Below, one piece after another: positions 1 through 7,083 of a stretch of DNA of 64,000 nt. The stretch comes from a virus, in IMG/VR virus record IMGVR_UViG_3300022918_000011, positions 18,689 through 82,688 of that record; one strand, written 5' to 3'. The notes under the pieces were generated by a model that worked only from the letters and a program-made list of their open reading frames with translations, had not been told where the DNA came from and searched no databases. The translations under genes were made by a program, and so were the position numbers. Each line of letters opens with the position of its first letter. Position 1 is the first letter of the stretch.

Positions 1-2
1 GT

Positions 3-188
3 CACGGGTTCTACCCAGAGCAGACGCTGCATGAGTGCGTTGCCAGCGGGTTCAGCATGTGCATCGCTGAGCCGGCTATCAAGCGTATCTGGGCAGCGTG
101 GGATGCAGAGTACCGAGCGACGTGTGAACAGCACGGCGGTCCCTGCGAGGTGCAGGGTTTCGTTTCTCAGTTCAGAACCGACGGGTGA
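3..188 (+). CDS. C-terminal part of a hypothetical protein (5' end outside window)
   Basis: The reading frame is open from the first bases to a TGA at 186-188 and gives 61 residues rich in Cys and aromatic residues (HGFYPEQTLHECV near the start). The next gene starts 4 bases later, as expected in a packed phage operon. The start codon is off the left edge. No family recognised. Confidence 0.55.
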   Translation, partial: HGFYPEQTLHECVASGFSMCIAEPAIKRIWAAWDAEYRATCEQHGGPCEVQGFVSQFRTDG

Positions 189-192
189 GCTG

Positions 193-432
193 ATGAATCC
201 ATTTGATCCTAAACCGTTTCCAGACGTTGTCGACTCTCTGGATCATGACGCCTTCTACCTGATCCACGGGTCCACCGTGGAAGAAGACACCGAATGCTGG
301 CGTACAGCTTGGTGGGACAACGACGATAACTTGTTCTTCGACGCCAGTGGTAACGAGGTCGTCGAGGAAAACCTGCTGGTGGTGTTGTTCGTACTGCCGA
401 GGATTGACACGGATGAAGAAGCTCCAAGTTAA
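193..432 (+). CDS. hypothetical small acidic protein
   Basis: A 79-residue acidic protein starting MNPFDPKPFPDVVDSL, with a hydrophobic patch LLVVLFVLP near the C-terminus. I chose the ATG at 193, just after the stop of the upstream gene; the frame is open further upstream but that part overlaps the upstream gene. It overlaps the next gene by 20 bases. No recognised domain. Confidence 0.6.
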   Translation: MNPFDPKPFPDVVDSLDHDAFYLIHGSTVEEDTECWRTAWWDNDDNLFFDASGNEVVEENLLVVLFVLPRIDTDEEAPS

Positions 433-622
433 AGCCGGCGACACATGGGCCTGGGTGTTCTGCCGGTTCGCCGGACCAGAACGTCACGGCGAACTGATCA
501 CCACCGAGGACAAGTCCAAGGCGCTGCCCAGCGCCTCAGTCTGGGCAGACGATGACTTGGCCTGGGCCAAGAAGACGTGGCCGGAGCGAGAGTTCCGGCT
601 GGGGCAAATGCTGGACAACTAA
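413..622 (+). CDS. hypothetical small protein
   Basis: A 69-residue Trp-rich protein (DTWAWVFCRF, SVWADDDLAWAKKTW). The ATG at 413 overlaps the end of the previous gene, consistent with translational coupling; earlier starts would lie fully inside that gene. No recognised family. Confidence 0.55.
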   Translation: MKKLQVKAGDTWAWVFCRFAGPERHGELITTEDKSKALPSASVWADDDLAWAKKTWPEREFRLGQMLDN

Positions 623-653
623 ACGATAACCTTTCTCATATGGGAATTTGAAG

Positions 654-1532
654 ATGCGAAAAATTTTACTTGCGGTTTCCCTGGCGATGTTCGCCTCTGC
701 AGCGTTCGCCGTGCCGGACTTGCGCTTCTGTACAGGAGGCGAGGGTGGGTTCTACGAAGGGTTGGGTACCAGCATCGGTAACGCCATCGTCAAGCAAGAC
801 GGCGGCGTCCTGAAGGTCCTGAACACCGGCGGCAGCGTTGAGAACGCCGAGCGCCTGAAGGACGGCACCTGTGACATCGCGGTCATCCAGAACGACGCGG
901 TCATCAGCCTGCCCATGCCTGCGGACCTGAAGGTCAGCGACGCTCATGTCGAGGTCGTCTACTGGCTGCACGGCAAGGCCGGGGTCGATGACTTCGGCAA
1001 GATGGAAAAGGACAGCGTCGCTGCCAAGTATGCTTTCGCAGCGGTGTCCGGCTCCGGCGCACTGGTGACGGTGCGTAACTGGATCAAGACCGACAAGGAC
1101 TATGAAGGTGCCCGCATCGTCGAGTTCGATGATTGGTACAGCGCTGCCGAAGCGGTTGCCCAAGGCTATGTCAGTAAAGCAGGTGTGCGGATTGAAATCG
1201 CCGGCATGCTTTACATCGGCCGAGCCGGAAAAATCCCGTCTGACATCACCGCTGACTTCGGTAAGCAGATCCTGATAGGCGAAGTGAATGATGACTCATT
1301 CGAGAACGCCAAAGACGCCAACAACAACCCGCTGTACACCCACTGCGAGGTGGACAAAGAAAGCCGCAGCGGCCTGGACACATCGACCACCGGCAAGCCG
1401 GACACCTACTGCTTGCGAGCCCAGATCGTATTCAACAATGAATACCTGAAGGGCCTCGCACCTGGTGATGTGAAGAAAGTTCGCCAGTCGGTGGACAAAG
1501 GCATCAACAGCATCGTGAAAGTCGTTCGCTAA
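654..1532 (+). CDS. TAXI-family (TRAP-type) periplasmic solute-binding protein
   Basis: A 292-residue secreted protein. Residues 1-19 (MRKILLAVSLAMFASAAFA) are a textbook Sec signal peptide with an AFA cleavage site, so the product should go to the periplasm. The mature N-terminus carries the TAXI-family signature: TGGEGGFYEGLGTSIGNAI, then LNTGGSVENAERLKDGTCDIAVIQNDA. In bacteria such proteins capture a ligand for a TRAP transporter; no TRAP membrane subunits are in this window. The ATG at 654 is preferred over a TTG two codons earlier because GGGA lies 8 bases upstream of it. The gene is followed by a long palindrome (1549-1572). Ligand and role in infection are unknown; decoy, inhibitor or moron are possibilities. 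Confidence 0.8.
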   Translation: MRKILLAVSLAMFASAAFAVPDLRFCTGGEGGFYEGLGTSIGNAIVKQDGGVLKVLNTGGSVENAERLKDGTCDIAVIQNDAVISLPMPADLKVSDAHVEVVYWLHGKAGVDDFGKMEKDSVAAKYAFAAVSGSGALVTVRNWIKTDKDYEGARIVEFDDWYSAAEAVAQGYVSKAGVRIEIAGMLYIGRAGKIPSDITADFGKQILIGEVNDDSFENAKDANNNPLYTHCEVDKESRSGLDTSTTGKPDTYCLRAQIVFNNEYLKGLAPGDVKKVRQSVDKGINSIVKVVR

Positions 1533-1548
1533 CACAGCGCACTGAACG

Positions 1549-1572
1549 CTGCCGTCTGGATCCAGACGGCAG
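1549..1572. repeat. perfect 24-bp palindrome, possible terminator or operator
   Basis: The two 12-base halves (CTGCCGTCTGGA and its complement) abut exactly, and ACTGA/TCAGT arms at 1541-1545 and 1573-1577 can extend the stem past a 3-base bulge. It sits 17 bases after the stop of the solute-binding protein gene. There is no T-tract, so a factor-independent terminator is not certain; an operator or RNA-processing hairpin is possible. Confidence 0.6.
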
Positions 1573-1624
1573 TCAGTTGAGTCCGTTGACAACCACAGAG
1601 CTTAGCGCTCACAGGAGAAACGAT

Positions 1625-2224
1625 ATGGGAACCCCGCACCGCGTTGAACAGGTTGAGATCTTCCACTTCGATCAGCTTTCGGATGGAGCCAAGGAGAAAG
1701 CCCGGGAGTGGTGGCGCAGGCTTGAGCAAAGCGACATGGCATGGGCAGCGGAGCGCCGCGACACGATGGACGCCTTCGCCAAGGAGTTCAACGTCACGTT
1801 CCCCAGGTGGGAGTATGACCAGTGGACATCGAGTGTCGAGACCAGTTGTAGCCGGGTGGATGACGCCATCCGGGATCTGGAGGGGCCGCGTCTCATGGCG
1901 TACCTCTGGAACAACCACAAGGGCATCTTGTACACCCCGAAGGTGTACGAGGTAGACAAGAAGAAGCGCCGTAGCCGCGTGATCCTTGAAGAAACCAGCT
2001 GCCCGTTCACCGGTTACTGCATGGACGATGACATCCTGCAGCCGATCCGGGACTTCATGAAGAAACCGGTCGGGTTCAAGTTCGACACGCTGATGGATGC
2101 CTGCGGTGACGCTTGGGGCAAGTCAGCGCAAGAAGACTTGGCCTGGATCATGGCCGATGAGCAGGTGGACGAGACAATCATGGCCAACGAGTACGAATTC
2201 ACAGTGGAAGGGGAGCGTGTATGA
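1625..2224 (+). CDS. conserved phage-type hypothetical protein
   Basis: A 199-residue soluble protein. The N-terminal segment FHFDQLSDGAKEKAREWWRR resembles a helix found at the start of several phage hypothetical proteins, sometimes labelled antitoxin-like without proof. The start ATG at 1625 has AGGAGA 6 bases upstream; an earlier in-frame start at 1577 lacks a site. It follows a palindromic intergenic segment, so it probably begins a new translational group. It overlaps the next gene by ATGA. Confidence 0.7.
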   Translation: MGTPHRVEQVEIFHFDQLSDGAKEKAREWWRRLEQSDMAWAAERRDTMDAFAKEFNVTFPRWEYDQWTSSVETSCSRVDDAIRDLEGPRLMAYLWNNHKGILYTPKVYEVDKKKRRSRVILEETSCPFTGYCMDDDILQPIRDFMKKPVGFKFDTLMDACGDAWGKSAQEDLAWIMADEQVDETIMANEYEFTVEGERV

Positions 2225-2688
2225 ACGAAGTCACCCTCTCCGTCGTCCTGCGCTACTCCAGCGCCGCGGCGTTCGCACCGGCCATTGATCGGGTCCAGCA
2301 GATCCTGGACGCTGCCATCGCAACCGAGCTGCTAAACTTTCCTGATTACCAGAACGAGTGTCAGGGTGCCAAGGTGTACGGCGCCCCGCTGTATCTGTGC
2401 TACCTGCCGGACATCATCACCGTCAAGGGTGATTACATCACCCGGCACGGTAACAAGGTCAGCATCGACACCATCAAGCCGCCCGGTACCAACACCGGTA
2501 CCGAGTACAGGGCCGTAGGCCGCGTCTGGCGGCTTTTCCGGGGCAAGATGCGCCCACGCATGCCCAACATGTGGCATGTCAGCGGACGCTGCGACGGCTC
2601 ACGAGAGAGCGGCAAGGACATCGTCGGGCCGTGGCCTGGTGATGACGTGATGGCCCCGCCGAAAGACGGGGCAAAGTGGTTACCATGA
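2221..2688 (+). CDS. hypothetical protein
   Basis: A 155-residue basic protein coupled to the previous gene by an ATGA overlap. The C-terminal half is rich in Arg, Pro and Gly (VWRLFRGKMRPRMP). No recognised domain. It is the last gene before a 153-base gap that contains an 18-bp palindrome. Confidence 0.65.
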   Translation: MNEVTLSVVLRYSSAAAFAPAIDRVQQILDAAIATELLNFPDYQNECQGAKVYGAPLYLCYLPDIITVKGDYITRHGNKVSIDTIKPPGTNTGTEYRAVGRVWRLFRGKMRPRMPNMWHVSGRCDGSRESGKDIVGPWPGDDVMAPPKDGAKWLP

Positions 2689-2787
2689 GTTAGTCGAAAC
2701 TTCCCGGCGACGGTCGGGTTGTCTGCAGGGCTCGGCCTACCTGCACTGAGGTGACAGGCCAACCACACGCTGGACCAAGCAGTGAGG

Positions 2788-2805
2788 CGTTAATCTAGAT
2801 TAACG
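2788..2805. promoter_or_regulatory. perfect 18-bp AT-rich palindrome, operator-like
   Basis: CGTTAATCTAGATTAACG is an exact inverted repeat 36 bases before the ATG of the gene at 2842. No loop separates the halves and no T-tract follows, which fits a dimeric protein-binding site better than a terminator. No good -35/-10 pair was found around it. The rest of the 2689-2841 gap shows no other feature. Confidence 0.45.
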
Positions 2806-2841
2806 GCAGCAAAGCAGTAGCCGAAGCAGAGGCTATTAAAA

Positions 2842-3441
2842 ATGAAGCAGTTAGACTTGGCAGTTATATTAACCGACATCGAGAATGCCAGTGGCAAGGT
2901 CGAAGATGTAGCAACCGGGATCATCCAGTTCATCAGGGAGAACGACGTCAAGGACATCGACCACCTCAACGAGGTGTTGGCCGATGCTTTTGCCAAGAAG
3001 AACTGGAGTCAACGGCAAGGCCGGCCACCTGCAGGATCGACCGAGGTCGCCGCGCCGCGCGCCGTGAAGCTGTATGTCTCCACGCTGCGCACCGGGTACC
3101 GTTATGGGTTCGATGTGCAGTCGTTCGAGACCATGCGGGCACTGCGGGATGCAGTGGCCACTGAAACAGAAGCGCGTCGACCTTCACCGGCGTCTCAGGT
3201 TCGCCTGGCTGCGCTGAAGGGTGTAAAGCTGACCTCAGAGTCAGAATTTAACGGAGCAGTTTGGCACGATGGCCCGTTGTTGTTCATCCGGCTGCCGGAT
3301 GAGCGCAAGGAAGCGCTGGAAACAGCCATCCAGAAGGTCATCAACAAGTTCATGAAAGAACTTCCGAAGGTTGAGGATGAGCCGGAGGAGGAGCAGTATC
3401 AGGAAGAAGGCGAGGGGGAGGAAATGCAAGAAGCCTCCTAA
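2842..3441 (+). CDS. hypothetical protein with acidic C-terminal tail
   Basis: A 199-residue protein. The N-terminal 55 residues look helical, a Pro/Arg-rich linker follows (RQGRPPAGS), then a mixed central domain, and the last 25 residues are almost all Glu, Gln and Asp (DEPEEEQYQEEGEGEE). Acidic tails of this kind occur in DNA-mimic and ssDNA-binding proteins, but no family is recognised. AGAGG lies 12 bases before the ATG. It sits between two palindromic regions and is probably transcribed on its own. Confidence 0.7.
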   Translation: MKQLDLAVILTDIENASGKVEDVATGIIQFIRENDVKDIDHLNEVLADAFAKKNWSQRQGRPPAGSTEVAAPRAVKLYVSTLRTGYRYGFDVQSFETMRALRDAVATETEARRPSPASQVRLAALKGVKLTSESEFNGAVWHDGPLLFIRLPDERKEALETAIQKVINKFMKELPKVEDEPEEEQYQEEGEGEEMQEAS

Positions 3442-3443
3442 AG

Positions 3444-3484
3444 TATTATCCGGATAATAGTTACGCCCTGCGGGGCGTAACTAT
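3444..3484 (+). terminator. compound palindrome and 12-bp hairpin, probable terminator
   Basis: A perfect 16-bp palindrome (TATTATCC plus its complement, 3444-3459) overlaps a hairpin with a 12-bp stem (3457-3468 / 3473-3484) and a TGCG loop. The hairpin lies directly after the stop codon of the 2842 gene. There is no U-tract, so it may need Rho or may act as an RNA processing or protection element. Confidence 0.5.
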
Positions 3485-3497
3485 CTGAGAGGCTGGG

Positions 3498-3899
3498 ATG
3501 AAAGCAGTAACCCTGTTGTTTGCCGTGCTGCTGTGCGCTGGATGTGTCGAGAAACGCCCGACCCCGCCGCCAGAAATATTCAAGCTTGGGTTGAACGGGT
3601 TCTACTGCCCAACCCAACATCTGATCTTCGCCCAGGCGTACATGTTCGCCATCCTCCATCGACCCCAGATCATGGAAGGCTGCACCACTGAAGGTGCGGG
3701 CAACTTTGTCACGCTGATCTCCGAGCGCCGCGACGGCGTGGCAGCTGAGGTTGAGCTGAACGGACGCCGCGTCTGGGTGCTGGACGTGCAGCTGGAGACC
3801 ACCGTAACCCCGCCGCCATCCGCCGCAGTGGTACCGCTCAAGGTACCGACTCTGCTGGTGCCTAAAGACGGGCTGCCACAGCATAAGGAGTACCTATGA
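3498..3899 (+). CDS. hypothetical secreted protein, possible lipoprotein
   Basis: A 133-residue protein with a short hydrophobic N-terminus (MKAVTLLFAVLLCAGC) ending in AGC. This resembles a lipoprotein signal, although the -3 position is Cys rather than Leu, so the lipobox is imperfect. After Cys16 comes a basic, Pro-rich linker (EKRPTPPPE), as in outer-membrane lipoproteins. The C-terminal part is Pro/Val-rich. ATGA overlap with the next gene. It could act at the cell envelope, for example in superinfection exclusion; that role is a guess. Confidence 0.65.
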   Translation: MKAVTLLFAVLLCAGCVEKRPTPPPEIFKLGLNGFYCPTQHLIFAQAYMFAILHRPQIMEGCTTEGAGNFVTLISERRDGVAAEVELNGRRVWVLDVQLETTVTPPPSAAVVPLKVPTLLVPKDGLPQHKEYL

Positions 3900-4081
3900 A
3901 CGAGCGGGCTGAGCTGGAGAGGTTCAAGCAGGCGTTTGTTCATGCGGACTTGACGCTGGCAGATACACTGATCCCGGTCGCGACCTTCAAACACCTGACG
4001 ACCCAGCTGTTGTGGCTGGGCTGGCAGGCAGCGCTGACCTTCCGGGAAGGCCGCCTGGACGACGACGGCATCCCGCTCTAA
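3896..4081 (+). CDS. hypothetical small protein
   Basis: A 61-residue, mostly helical protein (ERFKQAFVHADLTLADTLIP, then LLWLGWQAALTF) coupled by ATGA to the upstream putative lipoprotein gene. Its layout is like the small phage proteins that pair a helix with a WLGWQAA motif. No function assigned. Confidence 0.6.
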   Translation: MNERAELERFKQAFVHADLTLADTLIPVATFKHLTTQLLWLGWQAALTFREGRLDDDGIPL

Positions 4082-4152
4082 ACGCAACACATTCCCATCC
4101 ACCAAAACCAAAATCCGAAAAATTTCTTTTCGGGTTCTCAGGAGTCACGCCT

Positions 4153-4329
4153 ATGCGATTCTTCGTCGATGACGAACGCCGCCTGGTACGCACCCATGAC
4201 AGTGTCGGCGGTTACCCCTTCAGCTCTTACAACTGGCGAGAGGTCACGCCGGAAGAGTACGACGCCTTCAGAAAAGTGACGGCGTCGATGAAGCCCAAAG
4301 AACTGCGCAAGTTGCGGGGGTTCGCATGA
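4153..4329 (+). CDS. hypothetical small protein
   Basis: A 58-residue basic protein (MRFFVDDERRLVRTHDSVGG). I chose the ATG at 4153, where AGGAGT lies 8 bases upstream; the frame is open further upstream but the earlier starts overlap the previous gene. ATGA overlap with the next gene. No recognised domain. Confidence 0.6.
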   Translation: MRFFVDDERRLVRTHDSVGGYPFSSYNWREVTPEEYDAFRKVTASMKPKELRKLRGFA

Positions 4330-4511
4330 CCGACACCCCTCGCTCCACCGGCCGGATCAAACGCTTGGCCCGTCGGTACCGTAAAGAACATCCCGAGGCG
4401 AGTTGGACAGAATGTCTGAACGCCGTGTCCCAGCAGTTCGGCTGGGCTGACTACAAGGCAGCGTTCAAAACGCTGCCAGAGAAAGACCCGGAGGTCAGCG
4501 ATGGAAATTAA
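4326..4511 (+). CDS. hypothetical small basic protein
   Basis: A 61-residue protein with a basic N-terminus (GRIKRLARRYRKEHPEASW) and a helix ending FGWADYKAAFKTLP. The pattern could suit nucleic-acid binding, but this is not established. Coupled by ATGA upstream and overlapping the next gene by 11 bases. Confidence 0.6.
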   Translation: MTDTPRSTGRIKRLARRYRKEHPEASWTECLNAVSQQFGWADYKAAFKTLPEKDPEVSDGN

Positions 4512-4902
4512 CATCACCAAATTCTTCAACACGGCAGCTGTCCGGGAGTTCTCCGGGTCGATAGCCGAGCGTGGCGAGAACGCCGGCAAGGAAACGTGGG
4601 CCAACGCCTGCGAGGAGGCAGCGGACGAACCGCTGCTCACCACGCCGGAGCAGCTGCAAGCCATGCGTGACCACGTCAAAGGCTTCGGTTCCTGGAGCGA
4701 CGAGGAGATCGCAGGGTGGACCGACGTTGAGGTCAATGCACTGTTCATCCAGATGATCGCTGGCGACATCCGTGAGGTGCCGGACATGACCCCGCAGACT
4801 TGGGACTGGGACCTGTACGAGGAGATGTCGCAGGAAGGCATCATCGGCAGTGAGGTGTTCAAGGGTGACGACGGCGAAATTTATTACCACTTAGGAAACT
4901 GA
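4501..4902 (+). CDS. hypothetical acidic protein
   Basis: A 133-residue acidic protein (MEINITKFFNTAAVREFSGS) with many Trp and Glu residues and no signal peptide or membrane segment. Its start lies within the end of the previous gene; the next gene begins 2 bases after its stop. No family recognised. Confidence 0.65.
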   Translation: MEINITKFFNTAAVREFSGSIAERGENAGKETWANACEEAADEPLLTTPEQLQAMRDHVKGFGSWSDEEIAGWTDVEVNALFIQMIAGDIREVPDMTPQTWDWDLYEEMSQEGIIGSEVFKGDDGEIYYHLGN

Positions 4903-4904
4903 CC

Positions 4905-5096
4905 ATGGCTGAGAAAATCACCATCGTCATCGAGACCGGCAACGCTGCGTTCGATGACAGTCCGGCTACTGAAGTAGGCCGGATCCTCAAGGACTTGGCA
5001 GACAAGTTCCAATACAGCGGTGTGGTGATAGGCACGCTGCGTGATATCAACGGTAACCGGGTTGGTACCGTGAACATTGAGCAGGTGCCCGAATGA
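4905..5096 (+). CDS. hypothetical small protein
   Basis: A 63-residue protein of beta-helix-beta character (EKITIVIETGNAAF, RILKDLADKFQY, VNIEQVPE). Coupled to the next gene by ATGA. No family recognised. Confidence 0.6.
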   Translation: MAEKITIVIETGNAAFDDSPATEVGRILKDLADKFQYSGVVIGTLRDINGNRVGTVNIEQVPE

Positions 5097-5560
5097 AACT
5101 CGTCCAACGCATCACCTTTGAAACAACCTTCGAAGTCCCGGACAACGTGGACTACAAGCAGCTGGTCAAGAACCGCATGGCTGCGCTCGATGACTTCGAG
5201 ACTGAGCTGGGAGACAACAAGGCCCTGCGCCCTGCTGGCTCCGTCGGCGCCGACGTCACCATGAGCGTGAACCTCAAGACGGACGTCGAACTGCTGACCA
5301 TGCCGGCGCTGAGCACGGCGCACATCAGCTACGAGGCTGACAGCTGGTTGGGCGAGTGGGGCAGCTCATGCCACGCTCTGGTAATGGCCGACGGAGACGC
5401 CGGTTACTTCGTCCGGGTTCTCACAGACCACGCTGATATAGAGTTGGTACCGCAGTCCATCCGCGAGGTCGCTGCCTGGGCCAACAACTGCGGCCACCAC
5501 TGGTTCCGGCTGGACCGAGACGCCCCGCGCGTTGACGGCCTAACCGCTTACGACTGGTGA
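5093..5560 (+). CDS. hypothetical protein
   Basis: A 155-residue soluble protein starting MKLVQRITFETTFEVPDNVD. The opening strand pattern is like that of the short proteins on either side (4905 and 5565), which also start with an amphipathic beta strand, so these may be diverged relatives. No catalytic motif visible. Confidence 0.6.
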   Translation: MKLVQRITFETTFEVPDNVDYKQLVKNRMAALDDFETELGDNKALRPAGSVGADVTMSVNLKTDVELLTMPALSTAHISYEADSWLGEWGSSCHALVMADGDAGYFVRVLTDHADIELVPQSIREVAAWANNCGHHWFRLDRDAPRVDGLTAYDW

Positions 5561-5564
5561 TCCC

Positions 5565-5894
5565 ATGATGAAGCGAATGACGGTCACCTTCTCGACGGTG
5601 ATCGAGGCTGAGAACTGGTCAGGGCATGACCGGCGAGAGTTCAACGTTGAGTTCGACAGCACCAAGACCCTCACGGGTGTGGACCTGATGAGGCTCAACG
5701 ACCTGATGGAGTACGCCCACTCCATCAACAAACTCCAAGGCTTCGACATCGCCTACACGGTAGGCAAGATGATCGAACAGGATCTGTCCCGCCCAGCTGA
5801 AACCTTCACAGCCTGTCAACAGGATCTGGATGACCTCGACCTGCTGTCGTGGAAGCTGGAAGTGAAGGTCCGTTACGCGAGGCTACCAACGTGA
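5565..5894 (+). CDS. hypothetical protein
   Basis: A 109-residue protein (MMKRMTVTFSTVIEAENW) with an opening strand followed by helices. It ends with a GTGA overlap, which fixes the start of the next gene. No family recognised. Confidence 0.6.
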   Translation: MMKRMTVTFSTVIEAENWSGHDRREFNVEFDSTKTLTGVDLMRLNDLMEYAHSINKLQGFDIAYTVGKMIEQDLSRPAETFTACQQDLDDLDLLSWKLEVKVRYARLPT

Positions 5895-6511
5895 AGATCA
5901 AAGTCACCGAGTACCACATCAGGGAGTTCACTATCGAGCTCCCTGATTGCTTCACCACCTACGACAAGGTGGACAAGCACACCGAGCGCCAGCGTCTCAA
6001 GTACGACGGCCCGGTGCAGGAATCAGTAAGCCAGATCGAATGGAGTCATGTTCTGGAGACCAACCGGGACGTGGCCAAGACCTTGGCTCTGTTCAAGCCG
6101 ACGTTCCAGCACATCCCGTTCAACTTCAGCGGGTACGAGCGGGAGTGTTGGCTGCTGTACATCACTGACTGCCTCCCGGCGGGCGGCGCCTGGCTGAACT
6201 ACCGGACCTGGCTCAACACCGGAGCGTTCGAGCATCACCCTGACCGGGTGGCAGAATGCTTCGAAGACGGTGACAGTGAGCGTATCTACGTTCACTTCCG
6301 GGTTGCCCCGGAGGGCGATGTGGTTGCGCTGTGGGGTGAACCTGACCGCAGGGGGCTCATCAGCAGCTATCAGCACGTCGGCCAGCACGGTGACGCATCG
6401 CCTGAACTGGTCGCTGACTGGCGGGTGGCTACGGCAGCCGAGAAGGCTGACCTGTTCAAAGAATTGGAAGGTCGCGGTTACGTGATCGTGGATAAGGAAC
6501 CGAAAGCATGA
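5891..6511 (+). CDS. hypothetical protein (GTG start)
   Basis: A 206-residue protein. I chose the GTG at 5891 because it overlaps the upstream stop as GTGA; the earlier ATG at 5849 would bury 42 bases inside the previous gene. It has many aromatic residues (ERECWLLYITDC, GGAWLNYRTWLNTG). No membrane segment and no recognised domain. Confidence 0.6.
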   Translation: MKIKVTEYHIREFTIELPDCFTTYDKVDKHTERQRLKYDGPVQESVSQIEWSHVLETNRDVAKTLALFKPTFQHIPFNFSGYERECWLLYITDCLPAGGAWLNYRTWLNTGAFEHHPDRVAECFEDGDSERIYVHFRVAPEGDVVALWGEPDRRGLISSYQHVGQHGDASPELVADWRVATAAEKADLFKELEGRGYVIVDKEPKA

Positions 6512-6831
6512 TTTTCGACACCGGAAACACCAGCGACAAAGCCGACGTAGGCATGCTGATTTTCAGCATCACCACTTACCTGCGGGATAACCATGGTGTC
6601 GGCTGCCAGATCGTCGACACCATGCGGGTTGCCGAGGAGGCAGCGTACTGGTTGCACGAGCTGGTTCTGGTAGATGACAGCTGGGACGGCGTCGTCTGGT
6701 ACGAATATCTGGAAAGCGCCAGCAAAGGATCTCTTGCACAAACGCTTTCCGGCTGTGTAGATTGCGAGGCTATCCCTGTACCTGCTGCGGTACGGCTCTG
6801 GCTTAAAATCAACGAGATCCAAATGAAATGA
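6508..6831 (+). CDS. hypothetical protein
   Basis: A 107-residue acidic protein (MIFDTGNTSDKADVGMLIF) coupled by ATGA at both ends. Mixed helical content. No family recognised. Confidence 0.6.
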   Translation: MIFDTGNTSDKADVGMLIFSITTYLRDNHGVGCQIVDTMRVAEEAAYWLHELVLVDDSWDGVVWYEYLESASKGSLAQTLSGCVDCEAIPVPAAVRLWLKINEIQMK

Positions 6832-7073
6832 TTCACGTTATCTGTCGCAACGGGCAGCTTGAAATTCTCAAGCGTGAGGCGGTAAGCAGGCGTCGACGGT
6901 GGGACATCAGGGTTACATACGACACACCACTCGGTGAGCAGGTGATCCACATCAAGCCTGACAACAAATGCCGACTGCCTCAGTTAGCCAAGATAGTGTC
7001 AGACGCCATCCACGAAGACATACGCCTTACCGGCACCGTAAATAACATTGCCTGGGAAGCCAAGGGCAGATAA
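6828..7073 (+). CDS. hypothetical small basic protein
   Basis: An 81-residue basic protein with a REAVSRRRRWDIRV stretch. ATGA overlap upstream; the methyltransferase gene starts 11 bases downstream with its own strong ribosome site (AAGGAG). No family recognised. Confidence 0.6.
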   Translation: MIHVICRNGQLEILKREAVSRRRRWDIRVTYDTPLGEQVIHIKPDNKCRLPQLAKIVSDAIHEDIRLTGTVNNIAWEAKGR

Positions 7074-7083
7074 GGAGTTGCAC

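Noticed and set aside
31-432. Start at 31 for the gene ending at 432
   Set aside because: The first 54 codons overlap a better frame (3-188) and have no ribosome site; the ATG at 193 fits the operon spacing.
1586-1591. TTGACA as a -35 element before the 1625 gene
   Set aside because: No -10-like sequence lies 16-18 bases downstream, and the predicted start would fall at the ribosome site.
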